Origin: Amoebidium appalachense
Taxonomy: Eukaryota; Ichthyosporea
Direction: 5' to 3'
Length of the DNA: 64,000 nucleotides
NCBI GenBank assembly: GCA_963693365.1
Contig: CAVNZM010000005.1
Coordinates: 10,664,001 to 10,728,000 of the forward strand
Shown: positions 1 through 48,829 of the stretch, one piece after another
How the letters are laid out: each line of letters begins with the position of its first letter
Numbering within the stretch: the stretch's first letter is position 1
Made by a program: the position numbers and the translations under genes
Notes under the pieces: model-generated
What the model was told of the DNA's origin: nothing
Databases searched by the model: none
Seen by the model: the letters and a program-made list of their open reading frames with translations, nothing else

Positions 1-16149
<16,149 letters not shown>

Positions 16150-16254
16150 ATCGAGGTGTGACTCTGCAACTTTTTATTGTTCGGTTTTGTGTTGACGGGT
16201 TTTCTTTTTCCCTTTTTTTCTTTTCTTTGTTTCTTTTCTTTTCTTTTCTTTTCT

Positions 16255-16311
<57 letters not shown>

Positions 16312-16882
16312 GCCCCGTGGGGTGGGGAGGAAAGGGGGGGGGGGGGGGGGGGGGGATTGGTTATGAATGACGTGTTGGCCTCAGACGTTGCTGTGTTAAA
16401 TGATGTGAGAACCTGCCAAATCATAAGCCTGGACTAAAGACTTGACTTGTCGTACTTGTATTACCGTGTAAATACAACGATGATGCTTGTGTGGAAACCC
16501 GGATGATGTACTATGTATCTAACTAAGAAGTGTTTGTGATGACAGTTGTCGAAATTTTCGAATGCTAACGGTGCAGAATTGGTGACGCATGGTTATCTGC
16601 TGAAGGATTGTGTAGTCAGTAGTCAGTATGTTCAAAGTTCAATCGGCACACATCTTACTGTATGTAGATTTTGGTGCAAACATATACGTGAGAGTATGAA
16701 TGATTGAGCAAAGATTCCTGTATGAGTGGGGACGGTGGAGAATCAAGAGATTTCCATCCCTGGGGCCCTGGTGCACGTGTCCAACTAACAGAGCACGGAA
16801 AAAAGAATAAAAAAATGGGTGTATTTTTGGATGTCGACTTGTCTCTTTCTGTGTGCCTTGTGTGTGTGTGTGTGTGTGTGCA

Positions 16883-16929
<47 letters not shown>

Positions 16930-18230
16930 ACCTGTTTGTGTGTCATAGACGGTTTGTCACTTAGAATTAAGGCTTTAGTGGGGAGGAAGCCGGAAGAGAG
17001 GAGGGGGAGGGGCTGAACGGGCGGAGCGTCCTGAAAAAAAACTAATTTGGGGGAGGGGAGGGGGGGGATCCCCTAAGACTACCTTTTGGGGTTTATGAGT
17101 TTTTGGATTCGATGATGCAACAAATATTCGAGAACTTTTGAACATCATGGTTACATATAAAAAAAAAAACTGAAACAATCTATTAAATACGCGAGGCTTA
17201 AATTTTTAAATGTTTTCTCTACTGTATTATAGCCATATACTACCATCTACAGTAAGCGTCTGCAAAATAAACTGACGATTTGGGAACTTTGGCAGGATAC
17301 ATTTCTCCTGCTGTACGTATATACGGATACCACCCTAGTAGATAAGTCTGTATGGTGCTCTGATGTTGATATTGCCTGGGAAATTGTGCAGTTGCGCTGT
17401 AATTCTTGTTTTCATCGCCGCTGGTGCCACTTTTGTGCTGAACTTTTTAATCGCAAGCATGTTGATAGGTGTGAGTTCTTATGTCGCGTTTTACCTCTTT
17501 CCCTACGGGTGTCTGCTACACTAGCTGCTGGCAATGTGAACACTTTAGACTTTTTGTTGAATTCTGTTGGTCGTCACATTGAGTATTTATATGATTTTCA
17601 CACAGTGTTCAGGTATCTCAGTATGCACTTGTTACTGGATAACTCGTGAAGTTTTATTTTTTATTTTATTGTCTTCTCAGTATGCCGTGCATACTTGCAT
17701 ATCTTTCCGTCGAATAAATCCAGTCAAAAGAAGAAAAAAAAACTGACGATATAAATCGCTTATACTTTAGAGTATAGGGGGAGGAGCCGTGGTGTCCATC
17801 TAGCCAATAGGAAGAGACCATCGAAACCTCGGGTGTATTTCCAAAACACAAACTCGGCGGCTACGCACTGCCACTGGTCACGGCGCGCAGTGTTATTTTT
17901 TCTCCGGAGTGACCTTAGTTTGTGCATGCTGCCTTAGTAATCTCCGTTGAATGAAGTGCTTTCAGAATTGAAGATTGCGAGCGATAGCTATAAGGGAAAA
18001 GAGTTTGTACTTTTCTGGATATGCATATACATTAAGGCACACATGTACACCCTTCCCATGAGTTCTCGCTCATTTTCCCTCGTCGTTCCCAGTTTCTGTT
18101 GCTCACACACGTGCTGTGCACACGTCCAGTACGCACATCATTTACCGGCGCATTCTACACTTTTTTTTTTTTCCTCGTCGACTTTCTGAAGTGAAGCCAT
18201 GCCTTTTTCCCATAGCCAAGAACAACCAAC
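16150..18230. other. Intergenic region between TMEM94 and WDR91
   Basis: Contains the TMEM94 3' flank with a (TTTTC)n/poly-T tract (16200-16311), a G run (16335-16355), a TG array (16861-16927) and an AATAAA at 16805-16810. It also holds the truncated retrotransposon at 17280-17739 and a unique-looking region before the WDR91 start. No other gene seen. Confidence 0.7.
17280..17739 (+). mobile_element. 5'-truncated non-LTR retrotransposon with 11-bp target-site duplication
   Basis: The 11-mer AAACTGACGAT occurs at 17269-17279 and again at 17740-17750, bracketing a ~460-bp insert. The insert is open from its first base in one frame (WELWQDTFLL...) to a TGA at 17647. It ends with AATAAA (17713-17718) and an A-rich tail. 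The peptide carries CHFCAELFNRKHVDRC, a C-x2-C-x7-H-x3-C knuckle like that at the C-terminus of many LINE-type polymerases, then NTLDFLLN. Intact duplication and intact reading frame indicate a recent, severely 5'-truncated insertion. Confidence 0.8.
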
Positions 18231-37163
<18,933 letters not shown>

Positions 37164-37920
37164 CTGAGCTGGGTTTTCCTATGTTGTGATTTAAACACAT
37201 TTGAGTAGAGGTGTGTTTGGCATTTAACAGTTAGAAATTGATACTGTGGTGGATGAATTTTGTGTATCGTTTTGTGAGTTTTGAGACGCTGCATGTATGG
37301 TAGAGCAACTACCTTTATGCTGTTTCGAATTTCCGAAGAAATTTAATAATCACGCGTAGCTGCACACCCTGAATTGTGCAGGTTTTGCAGACGCGAGACG
37401 TTGCCAAAGTCTTCTTGTAGAGCTATTATGGACAGCTCTCCTGAAAAAAAAAAAAAAAGAGAGAGATAGAGAAACACAATTTAACATGCAGATATATGTG
37501 AATGAATGAATATTTAGTAGTGCAGATTAGTCTCGACTTTGCAACTGCTTCAAAGCCACGGTCACGGACTACTCCCTTAAAAACTTTTATGTATGATACC
37601 GACTATTTACGCTGATACATGTGTGAAAAATGTATGGAAATTCCAACAACCCTAGATGTGATCGATATCGACAGATACAATGGCTGCACTGGCCACGTGC
37701 CATGACAACGTGCCCTGATTAACATGGTGAGCTAAACATATGGTGACAGCTGTTTGAAGAAAAAGACCAAAGGACTGTCCTAGCGGATAAATAAAAGACA
37801 TCATGAAATAAAGCTGGCACAGAAGCTCTTGAACAGTTACTGCGCATAGCAAGGCTTGCTTCCCAGCAACATATGACATCGATGTCGTGGGGCAGCAGCG
37901 CCCCGGCCCCCTCCCCTTCT

Positions 37921-37951
<31 letters not shown>

Positions 37952-38517
37952 CCCCCCCTCCCCCCTGCACCCCCCTCCCCCCCCTCCCCCCCTCCCCCCC
38001 CCTCTCCCCTCCGGGCGGCCACCATCGCGCGTCCGCCCGCCTGCGGTGAGCCTACCAGGCCACATGTTTGAGGTAACACACCCGCACCACCCACAGTGTG
38101 ACGACCACTTGACACCAACCAGTGTCAAGAGGGGACGTGTACAGAACGATCATTCCCCATCCACCTGCACGGTACGTATACAATGTTGTTACTAGTCGGA
38201 TATGACATCAACTATACACCTGCACTGGCCACCAACATATATGATCCCATCCCTGCGGGCCTGCCGGGCTCCCTCCCTCCCCCCTCCGGATCCACCCCCC
38301 TCCACCCGAGCCCCCTCCCTTCCCCCCTCCTCCCCCCCTCCCCCCCCCCCCACACACACGCACATACACGCACGCAAACACACATACATGTACACATGCC
38401 TAGCAAACTTTGGGAGAGCCACGGTTGTTTTTTTTTTGTTTTTTTTTTGTTTTTTTTTGGCGCGCGCTCGGAGGGGGGGGGGGAGGGGAGGGGGGGGGCG
38501 GGACTCGTGGTGTGGGG

Positions 38518-38568
<51 letters not shown>

Positions 38569-39157
38569 TCGGAGGGGAAGGGGGGGGGGGGGGGGGAGGG
38601 GGGGGGGGGGGGGGGGGGGAGAATGACGGAGAAACATGAAGAGTACATATTGGTAGAAGAAGGAAGAGAAGACACGAAGAAGAAGGAGAAGAAAAAGAAG
38701 GTTTTCTGAAGTCACAAAGTTTATCGATCGATTTGGTCGGGCTGCCCCAGGGACAAAAGCCCGCCAAAAAAAATAAACCCAATAAAAAAGGTTCATCAAT
38801 CTATATATGGCTGTTTGAGAACGAAATCATTGGCTACTTTGGTTCCCTGATTCCCTGATATGGCTGATAAGCCACCAGGGTAAAGTAACTTTGGAAAAGC
38901 TGTAATTTGAAGAACTGGTTCACTAAAACCCCTTTTTGATTCCACATAAAATGGCTTTTGTGGCCCCCCCTATTTCAACACTTACATCAAACGCTCTTTT
39001 TGCAAGATCTCCCAGTTGACACTTGGGCGTTGCTGTCACATGTTTTTGCGACTGTGTCCCACACACATTTTTTAGTTTTTTGGCTCCAAAACTCACACAC
39101 ACCTACACCAAACACCACACAAGTCCACACACATTCCCTCACCCAGAAATATCAACC
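37164..39157. other. Intergenic region between WDR91 and the LYS12-like gene
   Basis: WDR91 3' flank, then poly-C (37919-37949), C-rich and CA tracts and poly-G blocks (38470-38620). One unique segment near 38060-38170 has exon-like composition and ends at CACGGTACGT, but has no identifiable partner. The 12-bp palindrome GACATCGATGTC is at 37875-37886. The promoter of the next gene should lie just before 39158; no TATA-like box is evident. Confidence 0.6.
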
Positions 39158-40306
39158 ATGCTTGCCACGACCACTTCTCGGGCCTCCAGCGTCGCTGCCC
39201 CCGCTCTCACACGCATCGCCACCGTTGCCCAACGTAACATGTCTACCCGCCAGCCCCCATACAAGATCGGTGTTATCCCTGCGGATGGCATCGGTAAGGA
39301 GGTTATGCCCGCCGCTCAGCTGGTTGTGGAGGCGCTGAAAACCCCCGTGACATGGGTTCCCCTCGAGGCCGGGTTTGAGCTTTTCCAGAAAACCGGTAAG
39401 GCACTTCCCGAAGAGACGATCCGTGTTCTGAAGGAGGAGTGTGATGGTGCCCTCTTCGGTGCTGTGAGCTCTCCCTCTCACAAGGTAGCGGGCTACTCCT
39501 CCCCTATCGTCGCTCTGCGCAAGCACCTGGACCTTTACGCAAACGTCCGCCCGGTCGTGTCTGCACCCATTCCCGGCAGTCTCCCCGGCATTGATGCCGT
39601 TATCGTGCGCGAGAACACAGAGTGCCTGTATGTTAAGAAGGAGAAAATTATGGACACCCCGGAGGGCAAATTCGCTATTGCCGAGCGCCACATCACCGAG
39701 AAGGCATCCAAGAGAATCGCCCGCCTGGCATACCAGATTGCCCTTCAGCGCGCATCCCTCTACAACCGCCCCGGTAAGGTGACCATCGTTCACAAGAGCA
39801 ACGTTTTGAGCGTGTCTGACGGTCTTTTCCGTGAGTCTTGCCTCGAGGTCGCAAAGGAGTCCGAGCTCCACTCCATCAAGACCGAGGAGCAGCTGGTGGA
39901 TTCGTGCGTCTACCGCCTCTTCCGCGACCCCCAGAGCTTCGATGTTCTCGTTGCCCCCAACATGTACGGTGACATAGTGAGTGATGGAGCCGCCGCTGTT
40001 GTGGGTGGGCTGGGTATTGTTGCCAGCTCCAACCGGGGTGATAACTTCGTTATGGGTGAGCCGGTTCACGGTAGTGCCCCGGACATCTACGGCAAGGGCA
40101 TTGCCAACCCCATTGCCATGATTCGCAGTGCTGGGCTTCTTCTGGAGTCGCTTGGTGAGGGCAAGCGCGCCATTGCCATGGAGCAGGCTGTCCAGAAGTG
40201 CATGGCTGATGGCCGCGTCACCCCCGACCTGGGCGGCAAGCTGTCGACTATGGCCGTTGCTGAGGCAGTGGCTAAGGAGGCTCAGGCCATCTTCTCCAAG
40301 ATGTAA
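39158..40306 (+). CDS. LYS12: Homoisocitrate dehydrogenase, mitochondrial (lysine biosynthesis)
   Basis: A 382-residue NAD-dependent beta-decarboxylating dehydrogenase. It would oxidise homoisocitrate to 2-oxoadipate in the alpha-aminoadipate lysine pathway, in the mitochondrial matrix. The first ~28 residues are rich in Ala, Ser, Thr and Arg without acidic residues, as expected of a targeting peptide; the enzyme starts near YKIGVIPADGIGKEV. The substrate loop FGAVSSPSHKVAGYSSP and LRKHLDLYANVRPV match yeast Lys12-type enzymes better than isocitrate or isopropylmalate dehydrogenases. Also visible are RENTE (about residue 151), a catalytic-type Lys in HKSNVLS (about 213), and the metal-binding Asp pair in GDIVSDGAAA (272 and 276). 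The gene has no intron, unlike the two genes before it, and shows strong C/G third-position preference, suggesting high expression or a different history. The ATG at 39158 is preferred because the upstream in-frame codons do not resemble the family. Confidence 0.93.
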   Translation: MLATTTSRASSVAAPALTRIATVAQRNMSTRQPPYKIGVIPADGIGKEVMPAAQLVVEALKTPVTWVPLEAGFELFQKTGKALPEETIRVLKEECDGALFGAVSSPSHKVAGYSSPIVALRKHLDLYANVRPVVSAPIPGSLPGIDAVIVRENTECLYVKKEKIMDTPEGKFAIAERHITEKASKRIARLAYQIALQRASLYNRPGKVTIVHKSNVLSVSDGLFRESCLEVAKESELHSIKTEEQLVDSCVYRLFRDPQSFDVLVAPNMYGDIVSDGAAAVVGGLGIVASSNRGDNFVMGEPVHGSAPDIYGKGIANPIAMIRSAGLLLESLGEGKRAIAMEQAVQKCMADGRVTPDLGGKLSTMAVAEAVAKEAQAIFSKM

Positions 40307-40835
40307 TCTCTCTCCCTCCGCACGTATCCACACATTCTCACCTTTGTCTGCCCAACCCCCCCCCCCCCCCCCCCCCGGTCTACCTTCTCTTACAGAGTAT
40401 TTCTAGAGGGTTCTCGGGATTGCAAGCCCTATTTGTTTCGTAGCTTAGTTTATAAAAGTGTGGGCTGGGGCAGATTTTCGGAGACACGGTAGGTTTTTGG
40501 GTTTAACCGTGTTTAATACCAATAGGAAATCCCCTTTTTAAGAAATCTCGAAGATAAAGAGGCTTGACTTTGGCCCCTATAAGAAACCATTCACTGTTTT
40601 TGTGACACAACACATGCTGCCGACATTTCTGTTTCATTGGCATGGATTATGGTTTTGAAGTGTAGTAGTATGTCGGTGTTCGGACCGTATACACCTGCAA
40701 GTACTGTAACAGACTTTTTATGGCTATCAAAGATTACAGGAGCCTGGTGCCCATTGCAATGCATGCCACGTACTTAATCCTGTCGCTCTTACCATGTCGC
40801 GGACTCCATGAGAACTGAAATCTCCTCCTTTTCCT

Positions 40836-40869
<34 letters not shown>

Positions 40870-43688
40870 CGCCCGCCCTGCCTGCCCTTTCCGCGGCAAA
40901 TGGTGCATGCTCTTTGTGTGTGCTTTGCATAACTGTGCCGTGGTTTCCGATGTGACTTTGTACTTTGTGCTCAGTAACATATTCTAACACCAGGGCCCTC
41001 CGACCCCTCCACCGCACCGCCCAATAATGTTTTCTCTTTGTGTGTGTGTGCTTTCTAATATCTGCCTTGTGTTGTCTGCGTTGTGTGTGTGCTATGCATT
41101 CGGTTAAACATTCTATCCTCCCCCTCTCCGTCTCCCCCCCCTCCACACACACACACAAATGTATACACCCCTCTAAGACACGCCTTATATTGGACCCCCG
41201 TTACGGATTCTGAGCTCTCCGCACGTTGTGTGGTTGTAAAACCGGCACCAATTAGGTGCTAGGTCTCACTTACATGTTGTGAAATCCTGTCTCATACTGT
41301 GCCTCTCAATCTACTGATCGATCACCGTACTCCCTCCATCCCCCCCGCCCCCCCTCTTTCTCCCTGCCCAAACACACATACACACGCGCACACGCACCCG
41401 TGTGCACACACACACACACACAAACACGAAACACACGCACACACAAGCGCGCACACAGACACACCTTTACATGTGTTTTTGTCACAGTTTCCAATTGGTC
41501 CGTGTTTTTGTTCTGGCAGTGCCCTGCTTACACTTTTTTTTCCTACTGGATAAAGCCTGGAACTCAACGTGCAACTCCCCCTCTCCCCCCATCCCCCCCC
41601 CTCTCGAAGCTTCGACTGTACACACATACACACTCACATAATCACACACACACACACACACACTCACTCACACACACACAACAGTCACCGTGATACTTCA
41701 AGCGCATAGACATGTGTGTGCACACGGGTGTGAGTGTGGGAAAACTGACACATGACACATAAATCTATTAGTGAACTTGTGGCCAATCTTGCATGAACCT
41801 GGAGAACTAGTCATTGACCATCAATGGCTTGTGTCATGCATACATCAATCAATCACGTCTCCACAGACAATTTCTCTTAGATGTGCCACAAGTGAGGCCT
41901 ATGTTTTTAGACAGTGTGGCTTATACCAGTGAATCTCCTTCGAACTTCAAGTTTTCGTACATGTTAGGTAGCAACTTCAAGGTTGAGAATGTCCCAGACA
42001 CACTTATTATATATGTTTATATAAAACTTTGACAAACTTTACATAGGAATATTGCAGGGGGTTTCATGGTTTATTATTCAAACCCAGATGAAAAGGGATT
42101 TGAATTTGCCTGGGACTCTCTGGGAATATCGAGTACACTCGAAAGGCCGGCTCATAAATTGCACTTCGGATCAACAAGTGAATATCCACTTCAGAAATTC
42201 TGCTACCTTTTGGGGCAGCTCTTATTTTTCAAGGCAGAGAAAACTTTCCTTCCGAAGCGACTGATCACGTGCCAACTCATACCCTTGGAAACCAATTCTT
42301 TTAACTGTTTTTTTTTAAAGAAATAGAGTATGCTTGCAATTCATACGGCGGCTGAGGCCACGTACAGTCGTACGTGGCAGGTTGGAATTCCTCCGAATGA
42401 TTCCAAACTTTTCACAACAATTGCAAGCAAAGCAGGTCTAGGGCAACGTTTCAGAATCGGGGTTGCAGCTTGATTGCTAGTAGTCTGACTTGTATGGAAG
42501 CCGCCGAAGAAATAAATAGCTAAGTACCCCTTCTATTGCTACCCTGGGCCCCACCCTTCCTCCCCCCTCCCCTCCCTTTTGGTAGCCATAAGAACAATTG
42601 CAAGTTCCTCTAATAGCAAAAATCCCGGTACCGCAGGCCTATCATAATATCTTTCTGTAGGCACAAGCTACTGACCCTCCCCCCTCCCCCCCTCCCCCCC
42701 CCCCCCCCCCCCCCCCCCCCTCCTCCCCCCCCCCCCCCCCCCCCCCCCCCCCCTTCCCCTTGCGGTAGTCATATGGACATATCACCCCGTCGAGCCAGAC
42801 TCTGAGGCATAGCTTTGTGGTACGCGATAAGAAACCCCCCCCCCCCCCACCCCCCCTCCTCCCCCCCCCCCCCCGCCCCTCCCCCCCCCCCTCCCCTCCT
42901 CTCCCCAGGGTGGGTGTAGTTCTTGTGGCTCCCAGATGTGGTTAGGCCCCGAGCCCCGGGGAGAGTTTCTCTAATGGCTACCACAAGGAAGGATGGAGGA
43001 GGGGGGGGGGGGGGGGGGGGCTCTTGTGGAAATTTACGGGCACCTGAAACATTGCAACTTTTCAAGAATATTTATGTAGTCAATGACATCACTAATCCGG
43101 TTCAGAATCTGCCTATCGATATCTGGCAAACATCGTCACATATGGCTTTTGTTCAGCACAGTGTTATAGGCACGGTTTCCCACTGAATGGGTGACTGAAT
43201 GACGATCATGCATGGTTTCTATTGAATAGCGCATACTATGTGCAACCTGGCCCACGGCAAAGTATGCGTGTGCTGCTGGCCAACCTACATTCGAAAAATA
43301 TATACAAAGCGCTGGCCACTACTCTTGGCCAACCTACATATCGAACAGAGCCATTAATTGGTCAAACTACATTAGCGAAAATATATACCAGAGCTACTTT
43401 TGGCTTAAGAGAATATACGTCGAGAAGCGGGCACCACAATCACAGTCCAAAACCGTTCAGTTATTCATACCATCATAACCTTACGGTAATATAATGCATT
43501 AGACCAAAAACACCATCATACCTAATATTGGTTATATGGCAAGTGAACCCGACATAGCACCCGACATACGTCACGAAGGTAGTATCCTGTGTGTAGGTTT
43601 TGAATCTATCACTGTGTGAGTGTGCGCACCCGTGTGCGTGCTGTGTGCGTGCATGTGTGCCATGTGTGTGTGACACTGTGTGTGTGCG

Positions 43689-43721
<33 letters not shown>

Positions 43722-45039
43722 TACGGTGTGTGTGTGTGTGTGTATGTCCTGTGTATCTGTATGTGTGCGCGCGCGCGAATGTGTGGGTGTGTGAGGGTGA
43801 GCGTGTATGTGTGAGTGAGTGTGTGTGAGTGTGTGTGTGTGTGTGTGCGTGTGTATGTACATGTATGCAAATGTGCTTTTGTGTGTCTGTGTATGTGTGT
43901 ATCCCCGGGTGTGTGTGTGTGCATGTGCCACGGTGGCACGGTGTACCGAAGATTGTGCATGCATAAATTTGTGCCTGTGTATACATTCCTACTTTTTGTG
44001 ATGGCATGTGCTTGCTAGTAGGCGTGTGTGTGGGTATGTTTGCGCAAGTGTTAGTGAGTGAGCCGGCGGGTGTTGAGATCTGAAGGGATATGCAGTGAGG
44101 GGGGACCGGGGGGAGGGGAAGAGGGGGGTCCCCGGAGGGAGCGTCAGGGGACCGGGGAGAAGGGGGGGGGGGGGGGGAGGGGGGAGGGAAGGGAGGGTTT
44201 GATGTATGCATTAGGCGGTTGGAAGTATGGCAGTGGAGATTTCAGAAGACATTGCCAAGGCACATAATGATACCATCACAAAGAGTCTTCAGTATCATGA
44301 TGTTACTGCGGGGGGGGGGGGGGGGGAGGGGGGGGGGGGGGGGGGGGGGGACGGGTGTAGAATGGAGACCTGTATGAAAATGTGTTCCTTTAAAATGTTT
44401 GTGGCATATCCGTGCGGTTGTTTTTGTATGTGTAGGCACGTGTGTGTGTGTGTGTGTGTGTTGGGGCGGGGGGAGATTGAGAGAAGTGCATGAAGGAGAA
44501 CGAAACATTACATCAATCGAGAGAGAGTGTGTGAAGTTCCTGGCTTTTGTGTATATGTACGTGCTCGCTAGCAGGTGTGTGTGTGGAGTTTTTGCGCGAG
44601 CATTAGTAAGCGAGCCGGGTGTTGGGTGGGATATGCAGTGGGGGGGCCAGGGGGGGGGGGGGGAAGGGGGGGGAGGGGGGGGGGGGGGGGGGAGGGGGGG
44701 GAGGGCTCCGGGGGGGGGGGGGGGGGAAGATGGGAAGAGGAGACCGGGGGAAGGGGGGGGGGGGGGGGGGGAGGGAGGCGGGGGGATGGTTGGATTGATG
44801 TATGCATATAAGAGGGTTGGAAATATGGCAGTGGAAACTTCAGAGGGGTTTACGCTGTTTACTCGAGGCAAAGAGAAACCAGTCTCAGGTATGGGGGGGG
44901 GTTTTGCTCGGAATATCCCCTCAGCGGTATATCATGAACACGTACATAGATGTCGGGTGATGACTATATATCAGGGTTTACTTTCTCTACGAGACACCAT
45001 AAAGACTACAAGGAGAAATCAATTAGTTGGGGCTCCCCG

Positions 45040-45072
<33 letters not shown>

Positions 45073-45103
45073 GGGCTCCCCTGGGACACTCGGTATCAGC
45101 TGG

Positions 45104-45144
<41 letters not shown>

Positions 45145-45150
45145 CGTGCG
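40307..45150. other. Intergenic region, microsatellites and unassigned sequence
   Basis: LYS12-like 3' flank, poly-C (40838-40867), CA tracts (41400-41690), a microsatellite-free AT-richer block (41750-42500) with short open frames but no recognisable product, poly-C/C-rich 42680-42900, a TG-rich block (43610-43925) and the duplicated module (43947-44870). No gene is supported. Confidence 0.6.
43947..44870 (+). repeat. Diverged tandem duplication of a ~550-bp intergenic module
   Basis: Unit A (about 43947-44260) and unit B (about 44500-44850) share the same order: a TGCTTGCTAG-like block, GTG repeats, AGTGAGTGAGCCGG, GGGATATGCAGTG, G-rich tracts, GATGTATGCAT, then TATGGCAGTGGA. Identity is partial. 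A third marker lying after unit A (44365-44420, GTATGAAAATGTGTTC, TTTGTGGCAT) recurs at 46565-46600, beyond the reverse-transcriptase remnant. Confidence 0.65.
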
Positions 45151-46430
45151 CTATAATTTTGTAGTGATGTGTTTCTCAAGCCAATCAATACATCTAATAA
45201 ACAGGTCGTAGTTACGCGTGTTTAGTATAAAATCAAGGATGTTGTAATTTACAGGTAGGCTATCTTTCTGGGTGTCTGTTGTGAATGTGACGTGTGTGTG
45301 TTGCGGTATTATGTGGTCTATCAAACTACATTTGGCGATACATGACCGGTTAAACTGGTGTGTGTGTGTGTTGTTTGGGCATGCAAATGATGCCACCTTA
45401 TACTTATTAGATCTCCACTGTATAGCACGTGTACAGTAAAAGCGTGGTAATTGATCAATAATACCATCAGCTAGAGAAAGACCAGTTCTACAGGAAGGTA
45501 ATATGTATTTAGGTGTTATACATTTGCGAGTGCCATATTTGGCAATATGGTTGAGGCGGTCAGTATATATAAAACGAGACATAAGGCTTAGTTTTTCAAG
45601 GTGTATGCTTTCATCGGGTCTAGTGTCGTGTGGTATCTTTTTCCATTTGTTATATTGCGTGATTATCTTGTGATTGTGTACATGTTTAATAAGTAAGTGG
45701 CAGTCCAAAGTCACACACACACTATTGCGGGGTTTATTTGTATTTGTGCCCAGGGGAGAAGGGGAGAGAGAGGGGAGGAGAGAGGGGAGGAGAGAGGGGA
45801 GGAAAGAGGGGAGAGGTGAGGAGGGGACAGGTCGGATAGAGAAGAGAGGGTGGGAGGGCAAATACTTCTTTAAGCGGCTTATGTGCTTATTGAATTTCAG
45901 CGCGAGATAGGATACTCTAGCAGCTATTGGGACCAGACCATATATCGAGAGCGTTACAGGCCCAGGTTTACAACAGTTGTTAGATAGAAAGGAGGCAACT
46001 TCTGCTTCAAGGAAATTTGCCAAGGGTTTAAGCGCTCTAGTTCTCTCTTTCTTGATCCAAGCGGCGAGAAGGGGTAAACCATATTCACATGCCGGGAAGA
46101 CAAAAGTGCGAATAAATGTAAGTCTAATAGAAGGATGGAGGGGTGTGTCTTTAAAAATATTAGCCGAGAAGAAAGCTAACCGCTTACGAGCCAACTCTAC
46201 CCTCTTTTCGACCATATGGGGAAACATAACACCAACAGAATCAACCGGAACACCAATATATTTGTATTCTGGAACTATAGGTACAGGTTTAGATGATAAT
46301 GTAAATGTGTGTAAATTGTTAGCTATATCAGGTACAAGAACACCACATTTGTCTATGTTAAGGATCATAAGGTTTGCCTTGCACCAGACAAGGCACACTG
46401 ATGATACAATAACATCACAACTTCTTTAGT
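45151..46430 (-). pseudogene. Non-LTR retrotransposon reverse-transcriptase remnant (C-terminal part)
   Basis: A minus-strand open frame of 415 residues (46398 to 45151), continuing a few codons further upstream to about 46425. It begins just after where the RT catalytic YxDD box should be: VCLVWCKANLMILNIDKCGVL matches the block following that box. YKYIGVPVDS and RTFVFPACEYGLPLL are the next typical RT/thumb blocks. The catalytic domain and everything 5' of it are missing, so the copy is dead. A Ser/Pro/Leu-rich insert (about 45760-45840) arose from a GGAGAGAGG-type microsatellite inside the frame. The C-terminal LDFILN motif recalls LDFLLN of the fragment at 17280, suggesting related families. 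A 29-T run at 45040-45068 could be the tail. Confidence 0.75.

Positions 46431-48829
<2,399 letters not shown>

Noticed and set aside
39152-40333. 393-codon open frame on the minus strand, antisense to the LYS12-like gene
   Set aside because: It mirrors the coding strand and arises from its biased codon use; the translated product has no family resemblance while the + strand is an unambiguous enzyme.
41814-42326. Cluster of 60-90-codon open frames in a microsatellite-free block
   Set aside because: No recognisable family, no consistent splice sites and no start context; not enough to call a gene.
45029-45080. GGGGCTCCCC on both sides of the 29-T run as a target-site duplication
   Set aside because: A target-site duplication should flank the whole element, not just its tail; the 10-mer is self-complementary-like and adjacent, so slippage is as likely.
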